This document shows, piece by piece, positions 1 through 7,475 of a stretch of 64,000 bases of DNA. Source of the DNA: Cupriavidus necator (GTDB lineage Bacteria > Pseudomonadota > Gammaproteobacteria > Burkholderiales > Burkholderiaceae); NCBI GenBank assembly GCA_022041995.1, contig CP074381.1, positions 2,232,001 through 2,296,000 of the forward strand, in the 5' to 3' direction. The notes beneath the pieces are model-generated. The model worked only from the letters and a program-made list of their open reading frames with translations, ran no database searches and had not been told where the DNA came from. How positions within the stretch are numbered: position 1 is the stretch's first letter; each line of letters begins with the position of its first letter. Position numbers and translations under genes: made by a program.

Positions 1-89
1 CATGCTGCGCGCGCTGGCGCGTGCGAAACAGCGCGCCACCCGCGCAGCCGCCTGAACGAACACCCTGGCGACGGCGCTTTGCGCCTCGG

Positions 90-194
90 ATGCAGGCCCT
101 GAGCTATGAGCCGATGCAGGAACTGAACCAGTCCCTGAACGCGGAGTTTGAGCGCAATGCAGGAATTGTGAAGACCTTCAATATCCAGCCGTGA
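90..194 (+). pseudogene. C-terminal tail of a Bug/TctC solute-binding receptor (remnant or 3' end)
   Basis: The frame ending in TGA at 192-194 encodes a tail with the pattern EFERNAGIVKTFNIQP. This closely matches the C-terminus of the complete Bug receptor near 59500 in this window (EFERNARIVKSLDI). The 30 or so residues begin at an ATG at 90, but upstream in the same frame no convincing receptor sequence is seen, so it is either a remnant or a gene broken by another frameshift before the window edge. Bug receptors are periplasmic ligand-binding proteins of tripartite tricarboxylate transport. A terminator follows it. Confidence 0.45.
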
Positions 195-217
195 AAGGGA
201 GCGCCAACAGCTTGTGC

Positions 218-242
218 GCCTCCGTCAGGAGGCATTTTTTTT
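218..242 (+). terminator. Rho-independent terminator
   Basis: GCCTCC (218-223), a four-base loop GTCA and GGAGGC (228-233) form a perfect six-base-pair stem followed directly by A and eight T residues. It lies 24 bases after the stop codon of the Bug-receptor tail and would end transcription from the left. Confidence 0.8.
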
Positions 243-452
243 GCGCGTGGCGCGCAAGAAGGAAGTTCTTCGCTGATTAGCGGGGGATGCTTGGCTAGCG
301 GTTGTGGTACTGGGTGGGCTTTGGGACGGTGCCGGAGCCCGAAAACCACGACATCAAGAACGATTGCCGCGACAACACCCGCGATTCGGCGAAGACGAAT
401 AAAAAGCGGCAGCCCCCGCCCGAGGACTGCCGCAAATTCCCTTTACTACCCT

Positions 453-2119
453 TCAGGCTGCCTTTTCACGCAGCTGCTTCTTGTTGATCTTGCCGACACT
501 GGTCTTCGGGATCGCTTCGATAAAGGTGATGCGCTCGGCCTCAGGCACTGCATACTTGCTGATCCGGCGTTCATCCGCGTGTGCCATCAGTTGATCGCGG
601 ATCTGCTCAGCCTTGACTTCGGCGCCCGCCTTGCGCACCACGAAGGCCATCGGCCGCTCCCCCCACTTCGCATCCGGCACGCCTATCACGGCGCATTCCT
701 GCACGCCCGGCACCTCCGTGATCAGGTTCTCCACTTCAATCGAAGACACCCATTCGCCGCCCGTCTTGATGACGTCCTTGATACGGTCCACGATCTGCAC
801 GAAGCCGTCCTCGCCCATTACCGCGACATCCTGGGTATGCAAGAAGCCGCCCGACCACAGCTCTTCCGACGCTTGCGGCTTGCCGAAATACCCCTTGGTC
901 AGGAACGGCGCGCGCAGCACGATCTCGCCGCGGCTCTTGCCGTCGCGCGGCAGGTCCTGCATGTCTTCGCTGACGATGCGGTAATCCACCAACGTCACCG
1001 GGCGGCCGGTCGAGCAGCGCATGCGGATTTCGTCGGCGCGGTCCGTAGGCGTACAACCCGGCGGAATTTGCGCCAGCGAGACGATCGGGCCGGTCTCCGA
1101 CATGCCGTAGCCGGCAAAGATATCGATGCCCCGCGCCAGGGCCGCCTCGCACAGCGCGGGCGGCAGCGCCGAGCCGCCGATGATGATCTTCCAGCCCGAC
1201 AGGTCCTGCGCGCCGTCCTGCGCCGACTGCAGCAGCATCTGCAGGATGGTCGGCACGCAGTGCGAGAAGGTGACTTTCTCGGTCTCGCGCAGCTTCAGCA
1301 GCGCATCCGGGCGTAGCGGCCCGGCAGTACGGTACGCAGGCCCAGCATCATGGCAATGTACGGGATGCCCCATGCCAGCACGTGGAACATCGGCGTGATC
1401 GGCATATAGACGTCTTCACGATGCATGCGCTGGCCCTCGCGCGGCGAACACAGGCTGGTTGCCGATGCCAGCGTGTGCAGCACGATCTCGCGGTGGCTGT
1501 AGCAAACGCCCTTGGGATCGCCGGTGGTGCCGGTGGTGTAGAAGGTCGCGGCCTTGGTGTTCTCGTCGAAGTCCCTGAACTCGAAGTCGGGCGACGCGTC
1601 GTCGAGCAGCGCCTCATACTCCCCCGCCAGCGGCAAGGTTAGCGCCGGTGCGTCCTGGCCGTCGGCCATCAGCACGAAGCGCGGGTTGCAGGTCAGCTCG
1701 CCGCGGATCTGCTCGAGCACCGGCACGAAATCCGGATGGAACAGCACGACGTCCGCGCCGGCGTCGTTCAGCGTGTACAGGATCTGCTGGGGCGACAGCC
1801 GCACGTTCACCGTGAACAGCGTCGCGCCCATCATGGGTACGCCGAAGTAGCATTCCAGGTAGCGGTGGCTGTCCCAGTCCATCACCGCCACAGTGGTCCC
1901 GTGCCCGGCGCCGAGCGCAGTGAGCGCCGAGGCGAGCTTGCCGATGCGGCCGCGGAAATCGCGGAAGGTGTAGCGCTTCTGGCCGCGGTAGCTGATTTCC
2001 TGGTCGCCATGGAGGCTGACCGAGTTGATCAGGAGTTGCTTGACCAGAAGGGGGTAGGCGTAGGCCGACTGTGCGGCCGTAATCAGGTTGTCTTGCATTG
2101 CTTGTCTTGCCTTGTCCAT
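453..2119 (-). pseudogene. AMP-forming medium/long-chain acyl-CoA ligase, single-base frameshift
   Basis: ATP-dependent activation of a fatty or other carboxylic acid to its CoA thioester. The N-terminal part carries the AMP-binding loop (YTTGTTGDPKG) and the C-terminal part carries GYGMSE, DRIKDVIKTGGEW and the terminal GKINKK lysine motif, the order typical of AlkK-like ligases. The two halves are in different frames and meet at a GGG run at 1309-1311 on the plus strand (CCC on the coding strand); adding one C restores PGRYAPDALLKL and a protein of about 555 residues, a normal family length. The start at 2119 overlaps the stop of the upstream dioxygenase by one base (TAATG), so the two are probably co-translated. 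Either a real pseudogene or a sequencing error; I favour the latter because ten further genes show the same lesion. Confidence 0.85.
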
Positions 2120-2967
2120 TAGTACGGCTTGCTGCCGATAATGCCCGCGCGCTCCATCTTGCGGTGGCACGGCGGATAGTCCATCACGGCGTAGTGCTGT
2201 GTGGCGGTGTTGTCCCAGATCGCCACGCAGTTGGGTTCCCAGCGCCAGCGCACCTGGTATTCGGGGATGTACGCCTGGCTGACCAGATAGCGCAGCAGGT
2301 CGCCCGCACCTGGATTGGCGTCCTGGCCGGAGCGCACCCGCCCGGGTGTGTGGAAGTTGGTGAAATGCGTGGTGAAGGCGTTTACATAAAGGATCTTCTC
2401 TCCGGTATCCGGATGCGTGCGCACCACCGGGTGTTCCGCGTCGGGATACTGGGCCTTCAGTGCCAGGCGCTTCTCAATCGGCATCGCCGCGCCGAAAGAG
2501 GCCTCGATGCTGTGGCGCGCGCGCAGGTCCGCGATCTGTTCCTTGATGTACGCGGGCAGCCGCTCATAGGCAAGTGCCATATTGGCCCACATGGTGTCGC
2601 CGCCTACCGGCGGGCATTCCACGCAGCGCAGCACGGCACCGAACTGAGGGGCTTCGCGCCAGGTGGTATCCGAGTGCCATGCGTTCTCGTAGCGGTCGTT
2701 TGGCTGGTCCGGGGTCTTGTAGATGCGGACCAGGCCCGGGTGCTCGGGATCGCTGCCGGCGACGGGGTGGTCTTCGAGCTCGCCAAAGCGCCGCGCAAAT
2801 GCGACGTGCTCGGCTCGGCTGAACTGCTGGTTGCGCAGGAACAGCACGCGGTGCTTCAGCAGCAAGGCGCGGATCTCGGCAAACAGGCCATCGTCGCGAA
2901 TCGCATCGGCCAGGTCGACACCGCTCAGTTCCGCGCCAAGGGCGCAGGTAATTTCTTTGACTTGCAT
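2119..2967 (-). CDS. TauD/TfdA-family Fe(II)/2-oxoglutarate-dependent dioxygenase
   Basis: 282 residues, the usual length for this family. The metal-binding His98-x-Asp100 (in WHSDTTW) and distal His258 are present, and Arg273, fifteen residues later, matches the 2-oxoglutarate-binding arginine of TauD. Such enzymes hydroxylate a substrate next to a heteroatom, releasing for example sulfite from taurine or glyoxylate from a phenoxyacetate; the substrate here cannot be read from sequence. It lies 9 bases after the quinone oxidoreductase gene and overlaps the acyl-CoA ligase start, so the three probably form one minus-strand operon. A role in making a carboxylic acid for the ligase is inference. 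Confidence 0.9.
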   Translation of the reverse strand: MQVKEITCALGAELSGVDLADAIRDDGLFAEIRALLLKHRVLFLRNQQFSRAEHVAFARRFGELEDHPVAGSDPEHPGLVRIYKTPDQPNDRYENAWHSDTTWREAPQFGAVLRCVECPPVGGDTMWANMALAYERLPAYIKEQIADLRARHSIEASFGAAMPIEKRLALKAQYPDAEHPVVRTHPDTGEKILYVNAFTTHFTNFHTPGRVRSGQDANPGAGDLLRYLVSQAYIPEYQVRWRWEPNCVAIWDNTATQHYAVMDYPPCHRKMERAGIIGSKPY

Positions 2968-2976
2968 GGCATTGCC

Positions 2977-3957
2977 TCAGATGACGAAGATCGACGAGCC
3001 CGTGGTCTTGCGTGACTCCAGGTCCTGGTGTGCCTGCACCGCATCCTGCAGCGCATAGCGTTGATTGATCTCGATGCGGATACGGCCCGCGCCCACGTGA
3101 TCGAACAGTTCGCCGGCCAGCTCGGCCTTCTCGGCCGGGTCGGCGATGTAGTCCGCCAGCGCAGGCCGGGTCAGGAACACCGAGCCCTTCATGGCCAGCA
3201 GCACGGGATCGAACGGAGGAATCGGGCCCGAGGCGGTGCCCACGCACACCATAGTGCCGCGCCGCTTAAGCGAATCCAGCGAGGCCATGAAGGTTGACTT
3301 GCCCACGCTGTCGAACACTACCGACACGCCAACCCCATCGGTCAGCGCTCGCACCCGCTCCGCCACGTCCTCATGGCTGTAATTGATGACATGGTCGCAG
3401 CCGTGCGCCCGCGCCACCTCGGCCTTGGCTTCGGAGGAAACCGTGCCGATCACGGTCAGGCCCAGCAGCTTGGCCCACTGCGACACAATCAGCCCCACCC
3501 CGCCGGCTGCGGCATGCAGCAGGATGGTGTCGCCTTCCTTGAAGGCGTGGATGCGGCGCATCAGGTAAGCGGAAGTCAGCCCGCGCATGGTCATCGCCGC
3601 TGCCGTCTCGAAGCTGATGGTCTCTGGCAAGCGGATCAGCGGTGCCGCGGGCACCAGGCGGGAAGTGCTGTACGCGCCCAGCGTATTGACGAAGCCGGTG
3701 TAGGTGACACGATCGCCCACGGCAACGTTGGTGACATCCGGCCCGATCGCATGCACCACGCCAGCGCCTTCCACGCCTATGCCCGAAGGCAGCGGCACGC
3801 GGTAGGTTCCGTTACGGAAATACGTATCCGCGTAGTTCAGGCCCACCGCCACGTGGCGGATGCGTACCTGGCCGGGGCCGGGGTCGCCCACTTCATTGCT
3901 TTCATAGCGCAGCACTTCCGGCCCGCCGATCCCGTACATCCGGACAATTTTTTCCAC
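2977..3957 (-). CDS. Zinc-free MDR-family quinone oxidoreductase (NADPH:quinone reductase-like)
   Basis: 326 residues from a GTG start at 3957, preceded on the coding strand by GGGAGACC about nine bases upstream; the open frame continues further up but an extra 32 residues would be atypical for the family. The nucleotide-binding motif AAGGVG (in HAAAGGVGLIVSQWAK) and the opening VRMYGIGGPEVL are typical of the zeta-crystallin/QOR branch, and the zinc-ligand cysteines of true alcohol dehydrogenases are absent. Function: two-electron or one-electron reduction of quinones or enones with NADPH in the cytoplasm. First gene of the probable operon with the dioxygenase and acyl-CoA ligase. Confidence 0.88.
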   Translation of the reverse strand: MEKIVRMYGIGGPEVLRYESNEVGDPGPGQVRIRHVAVGLNYADTYFRNGTYRVPLPSGIGVEGAGVVHAIGPDVTNVAVGDRVTYTGFVNTLGAYSTSRLVPAAPLIRLPETISFETAAAMTMRGLTSAYLMRRIHAFKEGDTILLHAAAGGVGLIVSQWAKLLGLTVIGTVSSEAKAEVARAHGCDHVINYSHEDVAERVRALTDGVGVSVVFDSVGKSTFMASLDSLKRRGTMVCVGTASGPIPPFDPVLLAMKGSVFLTRPALADYIADPAEKAELAGELFDHVGAGRIRIEINQRYALQDAVQAHQDLESRKTTGSSIFVI

Positions 3958-4411
3958 AGCTTTGGTCTCCCGATCAAGGGCGGCGCGAGGTGCGCCGCAT
4001 ATGGAGACCAATGTAGAACCCGGCGCGCGCCGCGGCTTTGCAACAGATTCCATCGACTTTGCATTTCATGCCAAGGGCATGGGACCCGTTGATATACCCG
4101 GACTGGAATGCCCAAATAGGCTACCGATGTGAAGAAGTCACATGAGCGGCCGGGCCATCGGGGTATTGCTCTGCGCGAGTAAGGACGACGAAGTGGTTGA
4201 ATATGCTCTCAGTCGTAGCCTCGTCTCCTGCCGGCAAAAACATTGCTGGCAGATGTGATCTGCGTCCGCTCATTGACAGAACCGTTTTCCACAAGGCCGT
4301 GTGTCGCTACCACGATGGTTGCGATCAACCCTGGCATCACGCTTGGCACGATACGCACGCCCATCGACCAGGCTGGCTGGCCTGGAATGATGCGCGTAGC
4401 AGCGCGCGATG
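3958..4411. other. Intergenic stretch without a recognisable gene
   Basis: About 450 bases upstream of the quinone oxidoreductase and downstream of the HiPIP gene. Several overlapping open frames exist but none has a ribosome-binding site or a recognisable product. It should hold the promoter of the oxidoreductase operon. Confidence 0.5.
4127..4143. promoter_or_regulatory. Small perfect inverted repeat, possible regulator site
   Basis: ATGTGA and TCACAT face each other across five bases. It lies about 170 bases upstream of the quinone oxidoreductase start and resembles a Crp half-site pair, but the spacer is five bases instead of six, so the regulator is unknown. Confidence 0.3.
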
Positions 4412-4732
4412 TCAGCCCTGCTCCCAGGCGCTGCACCACCCCTTCGCCGCGACATCCTTGCCGCCGAACAGTGCGCAACCGCCGGCGGCGCTGCCCTCGT
4501 CACCCTGGTAAAGCTGGCAGTTGGCGCAGGTCTGCGATGGCTTGTGGGCCGGGTATTTCCGCGGATCGACCCTGGACGAGTCGGCCATGTAGCCGACCTT
4601 GAGCGCCTGCGGCTCCTGCTCGCCCAGCATGGCGGCGGCGCGGGCCGGCCGGTTGCCGAGGGCCGCTGCGGCAGCGATGCTGCCAGTCAGCGCAAGCGGG
4701 AGATAGCCAAGGAACTGTCGTCTGCAGGGCAT
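4412..4732 (-). CDS. High-potential iron-sulfur protein (HiPIP)
   Basis: 106 residues with a Tat-like leader (CRRQFLGY followed by a hydrophobic stretch and an ARA cleavage site near residue 32). The mature part has the four cluster cysteines at 69, 72, 86 and 100, in the HiPIP pattern C-x2-C, then C and C, with GGCALF and GWCSAW contexts. HiPIPs are small periplasmic one-electron carriers with a [4Fe-4S] cluster that reduce terminal oxidases or photosynthetic reaction centres. AGAGGAG lies eight bases before the ATG. It stands alone; with the multiheme cytochromes and ba3 oxidase later in the window it could belong to a periplasmic electron pool, which is inference. Confidence 0.92.
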   Translation of the reverse strand: MPCRRQFLGYLPLALTGSIAAAAALGNRPARAAAMLGEQEPQALKVGYMADSSRVDPRKYPAHKPSQTCANCQLYQGDEGSAAGGCALFGGKDVAAKGWCSAWEQG

Positions 4733-4856
4733 GGCTGGGGCTCCTCTGTTGGGGGGACGGTGCGCGGCTTATGCCTGCCGCAGGAGACAGAGCTTACTGC
4801 GGGTCGTCCGCAAGAGGCAATGACGGCGCCGGCTCGAGGACGGCGCGCAAGCATTG

Positions 4857-4883
4857 GTGGCCGCGCGCTGGTGCGCGGGCCAC
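4857..4883. other. GC-rich hairpin downstream of the old yellow enzyme gene
   Basis: GTGGCC and GGCCAC flank a GC-rich, nearly complementary inner stem. It lies just beyond the stop of the minus-strand flavin oxidoreductase gene. There is no T-run, so it is at best part of a Rho-dependent or processing signal. Confidence 0.35.
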
Positions 4884-4892
4884 AACTGTTGC

Positions 4893-5948
4893 TCAGGCGA
4901 GCGCGGGGTAATCGATATAACCTGCGGCGCCGGGATGGTAGAAGGTTTCCGGCTGCGGCGCGTTGAGCGGCGCATCCAGTTGCAGGCGGCGCGGCAGGTC
5001 CGGGTTGGCGATGAAGAGCTGGCCGAAGGCCACTGCGTCGGCTTCGCCGGCCTGCAAGACGTGCTCGGCAGTGGCCTTGGTCATTTTTTCGTTGGCGATA
5101 TAGGTACCACCGAAGGCCCGCTTCAGTTCCGGCCCCAGGCGGTTATCGCCGAGCGCTTCGCGCGAGCAGATGAAGGCAATGCCGCGCTTGCCCAGTTCGC
5201 GTGCCACATAGCCAAAGGTGGCGGCCGGGTTGGAGTCGCCCATGGTGTGGGCATCGCCGCGCGGGGCCAGGTGCACGCCCACGCGCGCCGGGCCCCAAAC
5301 CGCGATGCAGGCATCCGTGACTTCCAGCAGCAGCCGGGCGCGATTTTCGATCGAGTCGCCGTAGGCATCGTTGCGCTGGTTGGTGCTGTCCTGCAGGAAT
5401 TGATCGAGCAGGTAGCCATTGGCGCCGTGCACTTCAACGCCGTCGAAGCCGGCGGCCTTGGCGTTCTCCGCGCCGTGCCGGTAGGCCGCGACAATGCCCG
5501 GGATTTCATCGGTTTCAAGCGCGCGCGGGGTGACAAAGGCGCGCTTGGGGCGCACCAGGCTGACATGGCCGCCGGCCGCGATCGCGCTGGGTGCCACCGG
5601 CAGTTCGCCGTCGAGGAAGACCGGGTCGGAGATGCGGCCCACGTGCCACAGTTGCAGGAAGATGCGGCCGCCGGCGGCGTGCACGGCGTCGGTAACGTGC
5701 TTCCAGCCAGCCACTTGTTCTTCCGACCAGATGCCCGGGGTGTCGGCATAACCCACGCCTTGCGGAGTCACGGCCGTGGCTTCGCTCAGGATCAGGCCCG
5801 CTGAAGCGCGCTGTACATAGTATTCGGCCATCAACGCGTTGGGCACGCGGCCGCCGCCCACTGCGCGCGAACGCGTCAGAGGCGCCATGATGACGCGGTT
5901 GGGAAGGTCGAGGTCGCCGATACGGATCGGGTCAAAGAGTGTGGGCAT
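4893..5948 (-). CDS. Old yellow enzyme family NADH:flavin oxidoreductase (NemA-like)
   Basis: 351 residues. The N-terminus LFDPIRIGDLDLPNRVIMAPLTRSRA, the substrate-binding His/Asn in VHGANGYLLDQF, the FMN-binding NRARLL region and the C-terminal FMN-phosphate region are all those of the OYE/NemA/xenobiotic reductase branch. It binds FMN and reduces activated alkenes, N-ethylmaleimide-like electrophiles or nitroesters with NAD(P)H. The start at 5948 (MPTLFDP) fits the family better than the slightly longer frame. The ArsR regulator gene ends 84 bases upstream on the same strand, so the two probably form an electrophile-responsive operon. Confidence 0.93.
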   Translation of the reverse strand: MPTLFDPIRIGDLDLPNRVIMAPLTRSRAVGGGRVPNALMAEYYVQRASAGLILSEATAVTPQGVGYADTPGIWSEEQVAGWKHVTDAVHAAGGRIFLQLWHVGRISDPVFLDGELPVAPSAIAAGGHVSLVRPKRAFVTPRALETDEIPGIVAAYRHGAENAKAAGFDGVEVHGANGYLLDQFLQDSTNQRNDAYGDSIENRARLLLEVTDACIAVWGPARVGVHLAPRGDAHTMGDSNPAATFGYVARELGKRGIAFICSREALGDNRLGPELKRAFGGTYIANEKMTKATAEHVLQAGEADAVAFGQLFIANPDLPRRLQLDAPLNAPQPETFYHPGAAGYIDYPALA

Positions 5949-6032
5949 GGTTTTTGGTATCGAGGAGGGTGAATGCACCATCGGTGCGGAATTTGGCGCT
6001 TGCGCGCCGCTGACTATGCGCAGTGCAGGTCT

Positions 6033-6329
6033 TCAAAGATCGCTATGCATGTGATCGAGGAAGGCGCGGATGGTCTCTTCATCGCGCTTGAAAAAAACCC
6101 ATTGGCCAACCCGCTTCGACGTCACCAGCCCGGCTCGCTGCAAGGTCGCGAGGTGGGCCGAGACGGTGGATTGCGACAGCCCGGTGCGCGCGTCGATCAG
6201 GCCCGCGCATACGCCGAGGTCGAGCGGATATTCCTGCTCACCGAAACACTGCTGTGGCGTCTTGAGCCAGGCCAGGATATTGCGCCGGACCGGATTGGCC
6301 AGCGCCTTGTGGATGGCATCGATGTCCAT
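6033..6329 (-). CDS. ArsR-family transcriptional regulator
   Basis: 98 residues from the ATG at 6329 (MDIDAIHKALANPVRRNIL). A winged helix-turn-helix is evident: ALANPVRRNILAWL, then LSQSTVSAHLATLQRAGLV as the recognition helix and the wing KRVGQWVFFKRD. Cysteines occur at 28 and 41 (QQCFGE, LGVCAG), but no classical CxC metal site is present, so it may sense an electrophile through cysteine chemistry rather than a metal. Located immediately upstream of the old yellow enzyme gene on the same strand; two inverted repeats in its own leader suggest autoregulation. Confidence 0.88.
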   Translation of the reverse strand: MDIDAIHKALANPVRRNILAWLKTPQQCFGEQEYPLDLGVCAGLIDARTGLSQSTVSAHLATLQRAGLVTSKRVGQWVFFKRDEETIRAFLDHMHSDL

Positions 6330-6358
6330 GGAGGGGTTCGCCTTGGGTGAAGGAACGC

Positions 6359-6380
6359 TGTTTCGCCAATCTGCGAAACA
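6359..6380. promoter_or_regulatory. Operator candidate 1 upstream of arsR-like gene
   Basis: TGTTTCGC (6359-6366) and GCGAAACA (6373-6380) form a perfect eight-base inverted repeat with a six-base spacer, 30 bases upstream of the regulator's start codon. Length and symmetry suit an ArsR-family dimer. Confidence 0.6.
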
Positions 6381-6403
6381 TAGATCGTCGCCTCGCAAAC
6401 TTA

Positions 6404-6423
6404 ATATCGAAATCATACGATAT
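6404..6423. promoter_or_regulatory. Operator candidate 2 upstream of arsR-like gene
   Basis: ATATCG (6404-6409) and CGATAT (6418-6423) face each other across eight bases in an AT-rich patch. It lies 24 bases beyond operator candidate 1 and may be a second regulator site or overlap the promoter. Confidence 0.4.
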
Positions 6424-6499
6424 AACTTCTGGCTTTGCTGGAGTGCTCCAAGCGGCACTAGCATGCCCCAAGTTAGGATTGTCTTATCGTTTTGCCGCG

Positions 6500-7261
6500 C
6501 TATTGCCCATTCATCTTGCTGCGGAATTCCTCGGCAGTGCCAATCTGCCGGAACAGCGGCCCGCCCGGCGCGAAATTGTCCGCGCTGGCCAGCGGCCCCA
6601 CCACCACCGGCTCAAACCCCGCATCGCGCACCAGTTGCGCCGCCACCTGCAGCGCCGCCTGGTCGTCGCCGGCAATCGGCACGGCAATCAGACCGCCCGG
6701 CCGGTGATGCTGACTGGCGAAGTTGGTCGCCCCCATGAAGTTGAACGCCCGCACCACGCGCGCGCCGGCCAGATATTTCGCCGTAGTGATGCCAATGCCG
6801 TTGCGCTGGGCTTCATCGGCAATCGCGCCGTCGCGCTGGGCAATGGCATTGGTGGCATCCAGCACGATCTTGCCTGCCCACGCCCCGGCATTCTCCTGGC
6901 TGAGTTGCGGCAATGCGCCGTAAGGGGTGGCGAGGAACAGTACATCGGCAAAGGCGATTGCCTCCGCGACGGTGCCAGCCTGCGCCAGCGGGCCGAGGCC
7001 GTCGACCAGCGGCTTGAGCGCTTCAGGATGCCGCGACGAGAACAGGACCGGGTGCCCGGCCTTGACCCAGAGCCCGCCGACGGTCCCGCCAATGCGTCCG
7101 GAGCCGATCACGCCAATGCGCGCTGGGGCCGCTTTCACGCCAGCGGCCGTTCCCTGAGCGCAGGCGGTCAACGGCGGAAGGCTCAGCGTCAGGATGGCCA
7201 GTGCCCCTGCCCGCAGCATGCGGCGGCGTTCGGGATCAATGACGACTGCCGGCTCTTGCAT
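6500..7261 (-). CDS. Exported NAD(P)-binding Rossmann protein related to F420-dependent NADP reductase
   Basis: 253 residues from MQEPAVV. The N-terminus has a twin-arginine-like ERRRMLRAG stretch, a hydrophobic segment and a lipobox-like LTAC, so the protein looks exported and perhaps lipidated. After the leader comes IGVIGSGRIGGTVG, a dinucleotide-binding loop, and SSRHPE, typical of the NADPH-dependent F420 reductase/NAD-binding fold. Enzymes of this fold normally act in the cytoplasm, so a leader is odd; Tat export of a folded cofactor-loaded protein would be consistent. Substrate unknown. It stands alone between the ArsR leader and the TonB receptor. Confidence 0.8.
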   Translation of the reverse strand: MQEPAVVIDPERRRMLRAGALAILTLSLPPLTACAQGTAAGVKAAPARIGVIGSGRIGGTVGGLWVKAGHPVLFSSRHPEALKPLVDGLGPLAQAGTVAEAIAFADVLFLATPYGALPQLSQENAGAWAGKIVLDATNAIAQRDGAIADEAQRNGIGITTAKYLAGARVVRAFNFMGATNFASQHHRPGGLIAVPIAGDDQAALQVAAQLVRDAGFEPVVVGPLASADNFAPGGPLFRQIGTAEEFRSKMNGQ

Positions 7262-7475
7262 CGCGCGCTCCCAGGATGACTGCTTGGCCCCGCGGCCGGT
7301 GCGCAAGGACGCCTGCCGCTCACCGGCCGCCCAAGAAACTCTAGGCGAAAAAATGGCTTGCCGGGCAATCGCGCTTGGCACCGCCTGCGCGCTGGATTAG
7401 ATTAGGTAGCATTGGCGCCACTCCAGGAAGTCTCCATCACAGCCGCCCGCGCGATGCGGCGCCAGAGGGGAAGCC

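Noticed and set aside
291..1316. Long plus-strand frame of 341 codons
   Set aside because: It lies antisense to the acyl-CoA ligase, is rich in Arg/His low-complexity sequence and has no family motif; a high-GC shadow.
4127..4143. Crp-binding site
   Set aside because: Half-sites match TGTGA/TCACA but the spacer is five instead of six bases; kept only as an unassigned inverted repeat.
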